From Actinocatenispora sp963805605 (GTDB lineage: Bacteria; Actinomycetota; Actinomycetes; Mycobacteriales; Micromonosporaceae): a stretch of DNA of 64,000 nt. Under the pieces are notes generated by a model. That model had not been told where the DNA came from. It was given only the letters and a program-made list of their open reading frames with translations, and ran no database searches. The position numbers and the translations under genes are program-made. Below are positions 1 through 8,100 of the stretch, in pieces. The first letter of the stretch is position 1; each line of letters starts with the position of its first letter. The stretch spans positions 3,348,001 to 3,412,000 of the forward strand of contig CAWDUX010000002.1 in assembly GCA_963805605.1 (NCBI GenBank), in the 5' to 3' direction.

Positions 1-923
1 TCAGGGTAGTGCGGGTGGTCGTCGCCCAGCACCCGTCGCCGGTCGGTGAGGGTCTGCTCGAACAGGGCGATCGCCTCGTCCAGCCGGCCCGCCGAGGCGT
101 AGGCGTCGGCGAGGTTGTGGCGGGAGGTCAGCGTGTCCGGGTGGTCGTCGCCCAGCACCCGCTCGCCGGTCGGTGAGGGTCTGCTCGTACAGGTCGATCG
201 CCTCGTCCAGCCGGCCCGCCGAGGCGTAGGCGTAGGCGAGGTTGTTGCGGGAGGACAGCGTGTCCGGGTGGTCGTCGCCCAGCACCCGCTCGCCGGTCGG
301 TGAGGGTCTGCTCGTACAGGTCGATCGCCTCGTCCAGCCGGCCCGCCGAGGCGTAGGCGCCGGCGAGGTTGTTGCGGGAGGTCAGCGTGTCCGGGTGGTC
401 GTCGCCCAGCACCCGCTCGCAGTCGGTGAGGGTCTGCTCGTACAGGTCGATCGCCTCGTCCAGCCGGCCCGCCGAGGCGTAGGCGTAGGCGAGGTTGTTG
501 CGGGAGGACAGCGTCTGCGGGTGGTCGTCGCCCAGCACCCGCTCGGAGTCGGTGAGGGTCTGCTCGTACAGGTCGATCGCCTCGTCCAGCCGGCCCGCCG
601 ACTCGTAGGCGCCGGCGAGGTTGTTGCGGGAGGTCAGCGTCTCCGGGTGGTCGTCGCCCAGCACCCGCTCGCGGTCGGTGAGGGTCTGCTCGTACAGGTC
701 GATCGCCTCGTCCAGCCGGCCCGCCGAGGCGTAGGCGTAGGCGAGGTTGTTGCGGGAGGACAGCGTGTCCGGGTGGTCGTCGCCCAGCACCCGCTCGCAG
801 TCGGTGAGGGTCTGCTCGAACAGGTCGATCGCCTCGTCCAGCCGGCCCGCCGACTCGTAGGCGCCGGCGAGGTTGTTGCGGGAGGACAGGGTATGCGGGT
901 GGTCGTCGCCCAGTACCCGCTGC
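1..923 (-). repeat. 126-bp tandem repeats encoding 42-residue TPR units
   Basis: Seven full units and the start of an eighth follow each other with an exact 126-bp period. They are nearly identical in DNA and differ mainly at the codon after DDHP (H, D, E, Q), at AYAYAS versus AGAYES, and in the last residues (DCER, DRER, DSER). Such DNA identity in a protein repeat points to recent amplification or ongoing homogenisation. Copies at 156-176 and 283-303 carry one extra C relative to the copy at 661-683, and the edge copy (GGGTAGTGCGGG) carries one extra base relative to GGGTATGCGGG near 889. Confidence 0.9.
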
Positions 924-2474
924 CGGTCGGTGAGGGTGGCTTCGAGTAGGGGTACGGCCCGGGTGAGGTCGCCCGCCTCCCTCAGCGCTCGGCCGGCCCA
1001 AGCGGTCTGGGCCAGCAGGAGCGGCTGGCGGGTCGGTGGTGTGGCCGCGCAGGGTCTGGATGTGGGCGACGAGTTCGTCGAGTTCAGCGCGCCGGTGGGC
1101 CACCTGCTCGTAGGGGAGGTTGTCGGTGAGCAGGTCCAGCAGCCCGGTCGCGACCTCGATCGCGTCCGGCAGCGGCAGGGGCGCATCGGGTTTGGTGGCG
1201 TGGTGGCGGATGACCCGGGCGGTCAACCGGTGGACCGCGACCACCACGGCGTCGCGGCCGTGCTGGTCTTCGGCGGTTCCGTTCAGGGTGATCAGTGACG
1301 CGGCGGCCAGCACGCGCAGCGCGTTCCCGAGACTGCCGGCGAGGCCCAGCGCGGGGTGCGCATGGTCCAGTAGTGCCCGGCTGACCCCGTCCGGGGACAG
1401 CACCGCCAGCATGGTGAGCAGCCGCGCGGCGTCGCCGGACGGGTCGTCGCGGGACAGTCCTTCCACACTCAGCGAGGTCGCTTTCAGTACGCCGGGATGA
1501 TCGGTGCCCGCGTCCTGGCGGAGCGTCTCGTCCAGGTCCTGGCCGGCCAGCGCCTTCAGATACTGCCGGTAGGACATCAGGTTGGCGGCGATATAGGCGC
1601 CGGCCTGCGCCAACCCGAGCGGCAACCAGCCCAACTCGACACCCAGCTCGTCCGCGCCCGCCCCTCCGGCCAGCCCGGTCACCTTGTGCAGGTAGGTCTG
1701 GCCCTGCTCGCGGGTGAACATGCCCACCGGCACGACCTGGAAGCCTGCTACGGCGGCGAACTCACGCCGGTTCGTCGTGACGATGACCTTCGTGGCCCCG
1801 CCGCTAGGCAGGTACGGAGTCACCGCATCGGGGTCCTCGACGTTGTCGAACACCAGCAGGCGCCGCCCGCGATCCTGATTCTGCAGCCAGGAACACACCC
1901 TCCTGGCAAGGTCCTCCGGCGACTCTGCTGCTCCGCCGCCCAGGCCCAGTTCCGTCGCGAGTCGGGCCAGGCCAGCCACCGGCCCGGACTCGGCGTTGAC
2001 CCACGCCACCAGATCGAAGCCATCGTCGGCGCATTTCCACGCGTACGCGGCGGCCAGCTGGGACTTCCCCGCACCCCGCTGCCCCGGCAACGCCACCAGC
2101 GCCGCCCGGCTTCGCCCCTTCAACAACCCGCTCAACGCCCTGGCCTCCGCCTCACGGGGCTGCCAATGCGACGCCAGCCGAGGGATCGCCCCAGACCGCC
2201 GTACCGTGGGCGCCGGCCCGGACGAGCCTGCCTCGGACGATCCGGCGAATCGCTGCTGCACCATGACCAGCGCGATCACTGCGACGGTCAGCACAACTAC
2301 TGCGGACCACATCAGCGCCGCGTTCTGGGTCAGCGCCCAGCTCTTCGGGAGCAGGCTGGTGGCAATGTTCGTCGCCGCACTCAACGCCTCACCCAGCAAC
2401 GCCAGCACCGCGGCCAGCGCCACCAGTAGCCACCCTCGGATCGCTCGCCGCCGACGCGTACCTGTACCGCTCAT
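1..2474 (-). CDS. Membrane-anchored NB-ARC ATPase with TPR tail (STAND family), partial and frame-disrupted
   Basis: A STAND-type signalling ATPase; its C-terminus lies beyond the left edge. Read from ATG at 2474, the protein has two membrane helices (about residues 15-38 and 56-74), then an NB-ARC ATPase with P-loop GQRGAGKS (131-138), Walker B LLVFDNVED (206-214), sensor IVTTNR (231-236) and a WLPLGL motif. From about position 1030 downward it becomes kinesin-light-chain-like TPR repeats (VLGDDHP...RNNLA.AY..AGRLDEAI). The TPR reading leaves the NB-ARC frame near 1030, shifts again near 293 and 166, and probably near 8; all are +1. After three shifts the original frame returns, and that frame is open across the whole region. 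Such proteins usually sense a ligand through the repeats and oligomerise on ATP. A role in defence or signalling is inference. Start and NB-ARC call are solid; the true reading of the repeat part is not. Confidence 0.8.
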   Translation of the reverse strand, partial: MSGTGTRRRRAIRGWLLVALAAVLALLGEALSAATNIATSLLPKSWALTQNAALMWSAVVVLTVAVIALVMVQQRFAGSSEAGSSGPAPTVRRSGAIPRLASHWQPREAEARALSGLLKGRSRAALVALPGQRGAGKSQLAAAYAWKCADDGFDLVAWVNAESGPVAGLARLATELGLGGGAAESPEDLARRVCSWLQNQDRGRRLLVFDNVEDPDAVTPYLPSGGATKVIVTTNRREFAAVAGFQVVPVGMFTREQGQTYLHKVTGLAGGAGADELGVELGWLPLGLAQAGAYIAANLMSYRQYLKALAGQDLDETLRQDAGTDHPGVLKATSLSVEGLSRDDPSGDAARLLTMLAVLSPDGVSRALLDHAHPALGLAGSLGNALRVLAAASLITLNGTAEDQHGRDAVVVAVHRLTARVIRHHATKPDAPLPLPDAIEVATGLLDLLTDNLPYEQVAHRRAELDELVAHIQTLRGHTTDPPAAPAGPDRLGRPSAEGGGRPHPGRTPTRSHPHRPAAGTGRRPPAYPVLPQQPRRRLRVGGPAGRGDRPVRADPHRLRAGAGRRPPGHAVLPQQPRLRLRLGGPAGRGDRPVRADPHRPRAGAGRRPPGDADLPQQPRRRLRVGGPAGRGDRPVRADPHRLRAGAGRRPPADAVLPQQPRLRLRLGGPAGRGDRPVRADPHRLRAGAGRRPPGHADLPQQPRRRLRLGGPAGRGDRPVRADPHRPASGCWATTTRTRCPPATTSPTPTPRRAGWTRRSTCTSRPSPTGERVLGDDHPDTLTSRHNLADAYASAGRLDEAIALFEQTLTDRRRVLGDDHPHYP

Positions 2475-2535
2475 CCGGACATCGTGTCAGCCCGCCACCA
2501 CATCACCTGTTCGGACGTGGTGTCGGCCCGTGGGC

Positions 2536-2982
2536 TCAGGCGAGGGCGGCGGCCAGTAGGGCGAAGGCGGCGATGAGGATGCCGACGCGGACGTAGTGGT
2601 AGCGGTTCCAGCGGTTCAGCTGCTCCTTCCAGTCGGCTGGCCGGTTCTCGGGGGTCCAGGTCTTGCCCCGGTTGTTGATCGGGACGAGCAGCAGGATCGA
2701 CATGAGCACGCTGACGACGAGCAGCGCGGCGGCGATGACGACGAGGCCGGTGCCGTGGTGGTGCCATCCGGCGACGGCCCAGACCGCACTGAGGATGAGC
2801 GAGCCGATGTACCAGAACGGCATGACGGCGCCGAGCATCCGGCCCCCGTGGCTCCGGCCGCGTTGGTTGCTGTCGTCGGGGAGTCCGTTGAAGATCGGGT
2901 TGAGGACGAAGGCGACGGAGAACTCCACCCCCACCATCACGCCGACGACCACGATGGTGCAGACCTCAAGTGCGCTGAGCAT
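2536..2982 (-). CDS. DUF1772 (anthrone oxygenase-like) membrane protein
   Basis: A 148-residue integral membrane protein with four hydrophobic segments: an N-terminal helix beginning LSALEVCTIVVVGVMVGVE, one around MPFWYIGSLILSAVWAVAG, one around LVVIAAALLVVSVLMSILL, and a C-terminal helix. The central NNRGKTW and the NRWNRYHYVRV segment are typical of the DUF1772 family, related to fungal anthrone oxygenases; the bacterial role is unknown. It is transcribed divergently from the TetR gene at 3073, and the shared 90-bp gap holds CTAGC palindromes, so it is the likely target of that repressor. The reading could extend upstream in the same frame, but the TetR gene and operators lie there, so the ATG at 2982 was chosen. 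Confidence 0.8.
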   Translation of the reverse strand: MLSALEVCTIVVVGVMVGVEFSVAFVLNPIFNGLPDDSNQRGRSHGGRMLGAVMPFWYIGSLILSAVWAVAGWHHHGTGLVVIAAALLVVSVLMSILLLVPINNRGKTWTPENRPADWKEQLNRWNRYHYVRVGILIAAFALLAAALA

Positions 2983-2998
2983 GGTGACCTTCCCGGAA

Positions 2999-3064
2999 TC
3001 TAGCGACGCTAGCTGATAAGGCGACGCTAGCACTGCTGCCGCTCGAATGTCTAGCGGTGCTAGA
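2999..3064. promoter_or_regulatory. TetR operator region, repeated CTAGCG palindromes
   Basis: CTAGCGACGCTAG (3000-3012) is a perfect 13-bp palindrome around a single A. TCTAGCGGTGCTAGA (3050-3064) is a second palindrome with arms TCTAGC/GCTAGA. GCGACGCTAG (3021-3030) is a half-site between them. They sit between the divergent DUF1772 and TetR genes, the second only 8 bp before the TetR start. An autoregulated divergent operator is the natural reading. Confidence 0.7.
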
Positions 3065-3072
3065 CTCGGCCC

Positions 3073-3651
3073 ATGTCGGTACAGGAACGCAAGCGGCGCG
3101 AGCTGGCGGACCGCGAGCGCCTCATCGTGGCGACGGCCCGCGAACTCGCCGAGCAGCAGGGCTGGGACGCGGTCACCACCCGCCAGCTCGCCGAGCGCAT
3201 CGAATACAGCCAGCCCGTCCTCTACAGCCATTTCCGCGGCAAGCGCGAGATCATCGGCGCCGTCGCCCTGGACGGCGCCACCGAGATGGCCGCGGCGCTG
3301 CGGGCCGCGGCCTCCGCCGCGGACGGCCCGCGAGCCCGGGTCACCGCCCTCGCCCGCGCCTACCTCGACTTCGCCGAGCACAACCCGGCGGTCTACGACG
3401 CCATGTTCCAGCTCGACGGCGGCCTGGCGTTCGCGGACAAGGACACCCCGGAGCCGTTGAAGGACGCCTTCGCCGCCCTGCTGGACACTCTCGGGGACGT
3501 CGCCGGGAAAGGCGTCCACCCTGGACTGTTCACCGAGGTGTTCTGGGCATCCCTGCACGGACTGGCGACCCTGACCCGGGCCGGACGACTGCCCACAGGA
3601 GACGCCGAGCGCAGAGCGGAACTCCTGGTGGACCGGCTCGCCGTGCTCTGA
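3073..3651 (+). CDS. TetR/AcrR family transcriptional regulator
   Basis: A 192-residue one-component repressor. The N-terminal helix-turn-helix (about residues 14-60) has the family pattern: LIVATARELAEQQGWDAVTT, RQLAERIEYSQPVLYSHF, then RGKREIIGAVA. The C-terminal part resembles the TetR_C WHG type domain (YLDFAEHNPAVYDAMF). The ATG follows the operator region closely and has the expected spacing to the HTH. It probably represses itself and the divergent DUF1772 gene through the CTAGC palindromes. The inducer cannot be inferred. Confidence 0.9.
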   Translation: MSVQERKRRELADRERLIVATARELAEQQGWDAVTTRQLAERIEYSQPVLYSHFRGKREIIGAVALDGATEMAAALRAAASAADGPRARVTALARAYLDFAEHNPAVYDAMFQLDGGLAFADKDTPEPLKDAFAALLDTLGDVAGKGVHPGLFTEVFWASLHGLATLTRAGRLPTGDAERRAELLVDRLAVL

Positions 3652-3744
3652 CACGTCGTACGGGCCCGGCAGCACGAGCGAGCGGACCTCTCGGGCGCGG
3701 CGCCGTACCGGATGTCGCTGCCCGTGCGCTGTTAGCATCCGCGC

Positions 3745-4254
3745 ATGTCCGACTACCGGGAAGAGAAGCTGGCGCTGACCTCGGAGCGCGCTGCGCTGGC
3801 GAGCTTCCTCGACGCCCAGCGCGAACAGCTGATCCGCAAGATCGAAGGACTCGACGACGAGACGGCGCGCCGTACGCCGACTGCAAGTTCGTTGTCGCTG
3901 CTGGGGCTGATCAAGCATGCCGCGACCTGGGAACGGCGCTGGTTCCAGGTCATCATGGAAGGACGCGTCTTCCCCGGCGAGTGGCCCACCGTCTCCGACG
4001 ACCCGCGCGACGCCGACCTGATCGTCGACGAGACCGACACGGTGGAGCACTGGGTCGCGTACTACCGGGAGCAGATCGAGCGGTCCCGCGTCGTCGCGGC
4101 GTCGCTGGAGCTGGACGATCCCTGCGCGCAGCCGGACATCATCGACTGCAACGTGCGCTACGTGCTCTACCACATGATCGAGGAGACCGCCCGCCACGCC
4201 GGCCACGCCGACATCATCCGCGAGACCCTCGACGGCTCCCGCGGCATGTTCTAG
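3745..4254 (+). CDS. DinB/DUF664 family protein
   Basis: A 169-residue four-helix-bundle protein of the DinB/DUF664 superfamily, which includes mycothiol- and bacillithiol-dependent transferases. Visible hallmarks are the first metal-ligand helix LLGLIKHAATWERRWF with His near residue 54, the VEHWVAYYREQIERSR helix, and the C-terminal LYHMIEETARHAGHADIIRE with the paired His of the putative metal site. Length and motif order match the family. The substrate is unknown; in an actinomycete, mycothiol is the likely thiol. It ends 4 bp before the end of the convergent cupin gene. Confidence 0.85.
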   Translation: MSDYREEKLALTSERAALASFLDAQREQLIRKIEGLDDETARRTPTASSLSLLGLIKHAATWERRWFQVIMEGRVFPGEWPTVSDDPRDADLIVDETDTVEHWVAYYREQIERSRVVAASLELDDPCAQPDIIDCNVRYVLYHMIEETARHAGHADIIRETLDGSRGMF

Positions 4255-4258
4255 CTGG

Positions 4259-4594
4259 TCAGGCCGCTGGGTTGAAGATGAACAGGGTGCAGCCGGTCGT
4301 GGTCGAGGGCACGTGCCACGAGCCGGCCGGGGCGTGCAGGAACGTACCGGCCGGGTAGTCGCGGGCGCCGTCGTTCATCGTGCCGGAGATCACGTACACC
4401 TCTTCCGGGCCCGGTCCGTGTACGTCGCGGCGCGGCCAGCCCGTGCCCGGGTCCATCTCCAGGATGTGCGCCTCCGAACCGTCCTCGCCTGTCCACAGTG
4501 GATATGCGCGGATGCCGGGGAACACCTCGCGTGCGACGGAATCCTTGACAGAGGCGGAAGCGTAGCCCTTCTGGGCAAGAATCTCTGCGTTCAT
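4259..4594 (-). CDS. Small cupin-domain protein (ChrR-like)
   Basis: A 111-residue single-domain cupin starting at ATG 4594 (MNAEILAQKGY). The first cupin motif is degenerate, with RRDVHGPGPEEVYVISGTMN giving the His and Glu pair. The second motif includes DYPAGTFLHAPAGSWHVPS. This arrangement is typical of anti-sigma ChrR cupin domains and stand-alone quercetinase-like cupins. It is divergent from the AraC/DJ-1 regulator at 4667 and may be its target. A short fragment almost identical to part of this gene lies at 9101-9147. Function is otherwise unassigned. Confidence 0.75.
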   Translation of the reverse strand: MNAEILAQKGYASASVKDSVAREVFPGIRAYPLWTGEDGSEAHILEMDPGTGWPRRDVHGPGPEEVYVISGTMNDGARDYPAGTFLHAPAGSWHVPSTTTGCTLFIFNPAA

Positions 4595-4666
4595 GCATCC
4601 CACAATGCCGTGCACGGCGGCGGCAAAGACAGTGTCGACAACGACACCATGAGGTACTTTTCTGCC

Positions 4667-5602
4667 ATGCATCGCGTGGCGGCTCTCGTCCGTCCGGTGC
4701 AGTCGACGTTCGAACTCGGCTGCGCCGCCGAGGTCTTCGGCACGATCCGGGTCGGCGTGCCGCAGTACTACGAGTTCGAGGTGTGCGCCGAGACGCCCGG
4801 CCCGGTGCCGACCACCGCCGGCTACAGCATGGCGGTGACCCGCGGCCTGTCCGCACTCGCGTCCGCCGACACCATCATCATCCCCGGCTGGTCACCGGTC
4901 GAGGCGCCGCTGCCCGCCCGCGTACGCCGCGCCCTGCTGCGCGCCCACGCCCGCGGCGCGCGCCTGGTCACCATCTGCTCCGGGGTGTTCGCGCTGGCCC
5001 GCACCGGACTGCTCGACGGCCGCACCGCCACCACCCACTGGGCCCGCGCCGAACAGCTACGGCAGGAGTTCCCGCAGGTACGCGTCGAAGCCGACGTGCT
5101 GTACGTCGACCACGGCGACGTCGCCACCAGCGCCGGCGCGGGCGCCGGCATCGACCTGTGCCTGCACCTCGTACGCCGCGACCACGGCGCCGCGCACGCC
5201 GCCCTGCTCGCCCGGCACATGGTGATGCCGCCGCAGCGCGACGGCGGCCAACTGCAGTACGCGCCGCCCCCGCCACCCGCCGACGCACTCGACGGCCTGC
5301 TCGACTGGGCCGCCGCGCGACTCGCCACCCCGCTGTCGGTGGACGATCTCGCGGCGTACCTCAACGTATCGACCCGTACGCTGGCCCGCCGGTTCGCCGA
5401 GCAGCTCGGCATGAGCCCCGGCGCGTGGCTGCTGTCGCGCCGGGTGACCGAGGCGCGCACCCTGCTGGAGGAGACCGACCTGCCGGTCGAGGCGGTCGCC
5501 ACCCGGGTCGGCCTCACTTCTGCGGTCAACCTGCGTCGCCGGTTCCGTACCCAGGTCGGCACCACCCCTGGCGCCTACCGCCGCGCCTTCCGCGTCCCGT
5601 GA
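4667..5602 (+). CDS. GlxA-type AraC regulator with DJ-1/PfpI domain
   Basis: A 311-residue regulator with an N-terminal DJ-1/PfpI-like sensor (about residues 1-180) and a C-terminal double helix-turn-helix of the AraC/XylS type (about 210-305). The nucleophile-elbow region reads LVTICSGVFALARTGLLDG, as in GlxA/FtrA regulators, keeping a Cys. The AraC domain has LSVDDLAAYLNVSTRTLARR and the second HTH AVATRVGLTSAVNLRRRFR followed by TTPGAYRR. ATG 4667 was chosen because GAGG lies about 12 bp upstream and the sequence then matches the family N-terminus; an in-frame ATG at 4649 is possible. It is divergent from the cupin gene. Confidence 0.88.
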   Translation: MHRVAALVRPVQSTFELGCAAEVFGTIRVGVPQYYEFEVCAETPGPVPTTAGYSMAVTRGLSALASADTIIIPGWSPVEAPLPARVRRALLRAHARGARLVTICSGVFALARTGLLDGRTATTHWARAEQLRQEFPQVRVEADVLYVDHGDVATSAGAGAGIDLCLHLVRRDHGAAHAALLARHMVMPPQRDGGQLQYAPPPPPADALDGLLDWAAARLATPLSVDDLAAYLNVSTRTLARRFAEQLGMSPGAWLLSRRVTEARTLLEETDLPVEAVATRVGLTSAVNLRRRFRTQVGTTPGAYRRAFRVP

Positions 5603-6071
5603 GACAAGCCGGGTAGCCGTGGTGAGTCCGGGACAGTTCTACGCAACGGTCGGGTGAACATCCTGGTGTGCCGGTAGCGACAGCGCTTTATTCGTCGCGT
5701 GGAGCGGTGCGCCCCGTGATGAGGGGGTGTGACGGGGCGAGCTCCGGCGTCACGTGACAGATACCGGACAGCACGCGACAGGAGCCATAGGAGACGACAG
5801 ATAGAGTGATATAACCAGACTCGGCATTCCGGCCAGACCGGCCTGGATGCCGAGAAGCACACGCCGTTGCCTCAGGTGGATACCGGAGTATCAGTGATTC
5901 GCCACGGTGCCAGGAGGTATTGCATTCGTTAGTCGCCGAGTGAGTCCAGCCTGGTCAAAGCCTGAAGCTGGTTTGAGCATGGCGTGGCATACGCAATTGA
6001 TCAGGTCGTCAGACATTGCCGGATTGTGGTAGAAGTCGGCGCAGCGCCATATTGAGGCTTAGTAGGTGGGT
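5603..6071. other. Non-coding gap marking the left edge of the low-GC island
   Basis: No convincing gene is seen on either strand. Base composition falls clearly from about 5640 rightward (stretches such as AGATAGAGTGATATAACCAG and GCATACGCAATTGATCAGG), marking the boundary between core DNA and the island at 6.0-8.9 kb. The last 60 bp should carry the promoter for the three-gene set starting at 6072. Confidence 0.6.
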
Positions 6072-6596
6072 ATGGGAGATCTCGAAGATCGATTGAACGG
6101 CATGATCATACGGCAGACATCCCCGGATGGCCAGATTATGGCGACTCAGAAGAACAGAACGAGAGTAACGCTCGCGTTCGCCCCAGGCGCGTACCGAAGG
6201 TACGACGAGCAAATGCTTGCGAGTGAACTAACGGAGCTCGCACGAGCAATGCGTGTTGAATGCCGTAAAGGTTTCTACGGGGCAATGAGTGCAGTAGCCG
6301 GCGACGGCGCATTAATTGATGGGCGGGACATCAGTCCGCGTCGTCGAGAATTTCAGAAGGCGCAACAGGAGATCCAGGCACAAGCTGTTTCTCCCGGTGG
6401 CTGGATATCTGCGGCGACAATCGGTCTCAACCGCTGGCGGATTTCCATGAAAAGCGGAACGGTGCGGACATTGTCCGAGGATGAGTTCGTTGCTGAGGCA
6501 ACGCAGTTATTGAACCAGTTGCGGCGTGACTATTCCACCCGTGTGCACGGGTTGCGTGATGAATTCTTCAACCTGAGACTGGGAAGGAAGAAGTAG
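6072..6596 (+). CDS. YbaB/EbfC-like small protein
   Basis: A protein of about 174 residues with a YbaB-like core: TSPDGQIMATQKNRTRVTLA followed by a spacer, YDEQMLASELTELARAM, and a helical C-terminal half. YbaB-like proteins are nucleoid-associated in their classical form. In actinomycetes diverged copies often sit just before WXG100-type genes, as here, and may act as accessory or chaperone proteins of those loci. The next gene begins 2 bp after the stop, so the two are co-transcribed. ATG 6072 follows GGTGGG; a GTG at 6066 is an alternative. Codon use (AAT, ATA, TTA, GAA) is clearly lower in GC than in the flanking genes. Confidence 0.6.
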   Translation: MGDLEDRLNGMIIRQTSPDGQIMATQKNRTRVTLAFAPGAYRRYDEQMLASELTELARAMRVECRKGFYGAMSAVAGDGALIDGRDISPRRREFQKAQQEIQAQAVSPGGWISAATIGLNRWRISMKSGTVRTLSEDEFVAEATQLLNQLRRDYSTRVHGLRDEFFNLRLGRKK

Positions 6597-6597
6597 G

Positions 6598-7044
6598 ATG
6601 ACGGATCCCAATCAGAAATTCGGCGCAAATCTCGCGGATATGTGGTTATGTGCTCGGTCTTATCTTCCCAGCATCGCGGGAGCATTCGTCAATGCGAACA
6701 AGATTCTCGGTGGTACAGCTGGTAGTAGCGCTGCGTTCAGTCGGTATGGATTAAATGGAAGTATGGCAGGTAGTGTCGCGGGGCCGGTGAACCGGGCTTG
6801 GGCAGGCGCTCGAGACGAGCTAGAGAGAGTGACAGGTGAGTCAGCGGAAAATCTCTACAAGATATCTGATGCACTCGAGCGCGTCGTGAATCTTTACCTC
6901 GAAGCTGACGCAGCCTCGGCCGCAGAATTTAGCCGCGAAACCGAGGGTTACAAGAACTACAATTCGAAGTTGAAGTCGAGTGACCCCGATTACATACCGA
7001 TTCAGGATCCAAGTCAGCGTCCGAAGCCAGAAATCCCGGAGTAA
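6598..7044 (+). CDS. WXG100/EspC-like secreted helical protein (putative type VII substrate)
   Basis: A 148-residue, mainly helical protein with no signal peptide. The N-terminal 60 residues are Gly/Ala/Ser-rich (NANKILGGTAGSSAAFSRYG), followed by a long amphipathic helix AWAGARDELERVTGESAENL and ISDALERVVNLYLEADAASA. This resembles the EspC/ESAT-6-like excreted factors that pair with WXG100 partners. It sits between a YbaB-like gene and a larger WXG-motif protein, 3 bp from the next gene. No EccC-type ATPase or other secretion machinery is in the window, so export is inferred from family resemblance only. Confidence 0.5.
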   Translation: MTDPNQKFGANLADMWLCARSYLPSIAGAFVNANKILGGTAGSSAAFSRYGLNGSMAGSVAGPVNRAWAGARDELERVTGESAENLYKISDALERVVNLYLEADAASAAEFSRETEGYKNYNSKLKSSDPDYIPIQDPSQRPKPEIPE

Positions 7045-7047
7045 GTT

Positions 7048-8094
7048 ATGAGTTCACTGCCTCATTACCCCAGCGTCGACAAGATCGAGAAGGAAGCAAA
7101 GAAGGCCTTTGATGCTGCAGTAAAAACCCGAGGCGAGTACGAGCTGCACTACATTCCGTTGGACATACCAGAAGACCGCAGATTTGCTGGTCGGTCGAAT
7201 AGGGTCCATCAGGACTTGAACAACCCAAGGACGGGCATGAATTATGCCGTCGACTCGAACGGGAACTACCGCGGGACAGAAGCGGATTGGGCAGCGCTGC
7301 GCTCGGAGTACGCATGGATTCGTGATCCATTCGAGCGCCGGGTCGACTCGGACCCCGCCGAATTTCAGCCCATAATCGATAGTCTCGAACGAGCCGCGCT
7401 CGCTCTCCACGACGATGGCAAACATCTTTCGAGCAGTCCGATCGCGCAGTACGTCAGCGACGCGTCGGGAGCGCTTTCAAGCTGGACGTCAGGTGGGGCT
7501 CAGGCATTCAAGAGAAACTATTTGAACAGAATCAAGTCGGCAGCGAAAAATCAAGCGTTCATTGTTGGGGCTCTCTACAATGCGATTGTCGCCGAAAGGG
7601 ACGTCTTTGTGAAGGTGCGCCAAGACCTGTTCAACTTGGCAAAGAACACAACTACGGCCATTGAAGCTTCCACAAACGACAAGGACTCCGGTGATGTCGC
7701 CGAGGCGCTCGGAGTCGTGGCGGCCGCGACCGGCTTAATTACCACCATCGCGGGATTGCCGGTTGCTGGGCTGGTCCTCATGCCTGAGGAAGGGATGCTG
7801 CTGAAAGTCATAACAGGGTTCACCACGGTCGGCAGTAAGATCCCGGCACCGAAGAAGGACCATGCTCCTACCAGCTTGGGTGCATACACGGTAGACGGAG
7901 TGCTGTCTAATATGACAGATGTGTTCGGTCGGATAGACAAATGGATCGATACTCATGAAACAAATGTTGCGGAGAGTCTGGACAGTTGTCGCGATACCAT
8001 GACTGGAAAATCGAGGAACCAGATTCTGCTGCCTCCACCGGGTATGGTCAACGATTCAGATGCTAAGCTCCTTAGCGATTTTGTCGCGAAATAA
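7048..8094 (+). CDS. Large WXG-motif protein, putative type VII cargo
   Basis: A 348-residue protein of unknown function. The central segment SSWTSGGAQAFKRNYLNRI resembles the W-x-G...A..F turn of WXG100 proteins, flanked by long helices. There is a hydrophobic stretch ATGLITTIAGLPVAGLVLMP (about residues 229-250) and a helical C-terminus. No signal peptide or recognised toxin domain is visible. The N-terminal 100 residues are polar and contain repeated WxxLRxEYAW-type elements. It is the third gene of the island unit and was probably acquired with it. It could be a secreted effector or a scaffold; this is inference. Confidence 0.5.
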   Translation: MSSLPHYPSVDKIEKEAKKAFDAAVKTRGEYELHYIPLDIPEDRRFAGRSNRVHQDLNNPRTGMNYAVDSNGNYRGTEADWAALRSEYAWIRDPFERRVDSDPAEFQPIIDSLERAALALHDDGKHLSSSPIAQYVSDASGALSSWTSGGAQAFKRNYLNRIKSAAKNQAFIVGALYNAIVAERDVFVKVRQDLFNLAKNTTTAIEASTNDKDSGDVAEALGVVAAATGLITTIAGLPVAGLVLMPEEGMLLKVITGFTTVGSKIPAPKKDHAPTSLGAYTVDGVLSNMTDVFGRIDKWIDTHETNVAESLDSCRDTMTGKSRNQILLPPPGMVNDSDAKLLSDFVAK

Positions 8095-8100
8095 CGAAAG

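Noticed and set aside
1..923. A CRISPR-like or satellite array
   Set aside because: The 126-bp period has no unique spacers and encodes a clean 42-residue TPR unit.
2536..4206. A 556-codon open reading on the minus strand across DUF1772, TetR and DinB
   Set aside because: Only the last 148 codons resemble a protein family; the rest is antisense to the TetR and DinB genes and is open only because of high GC.
5575..5862. A 95-codon minus-strand reading after the AraC gene
   Set aside because: It overlaps the AraC end and has no family motif or plausible upstream signals.
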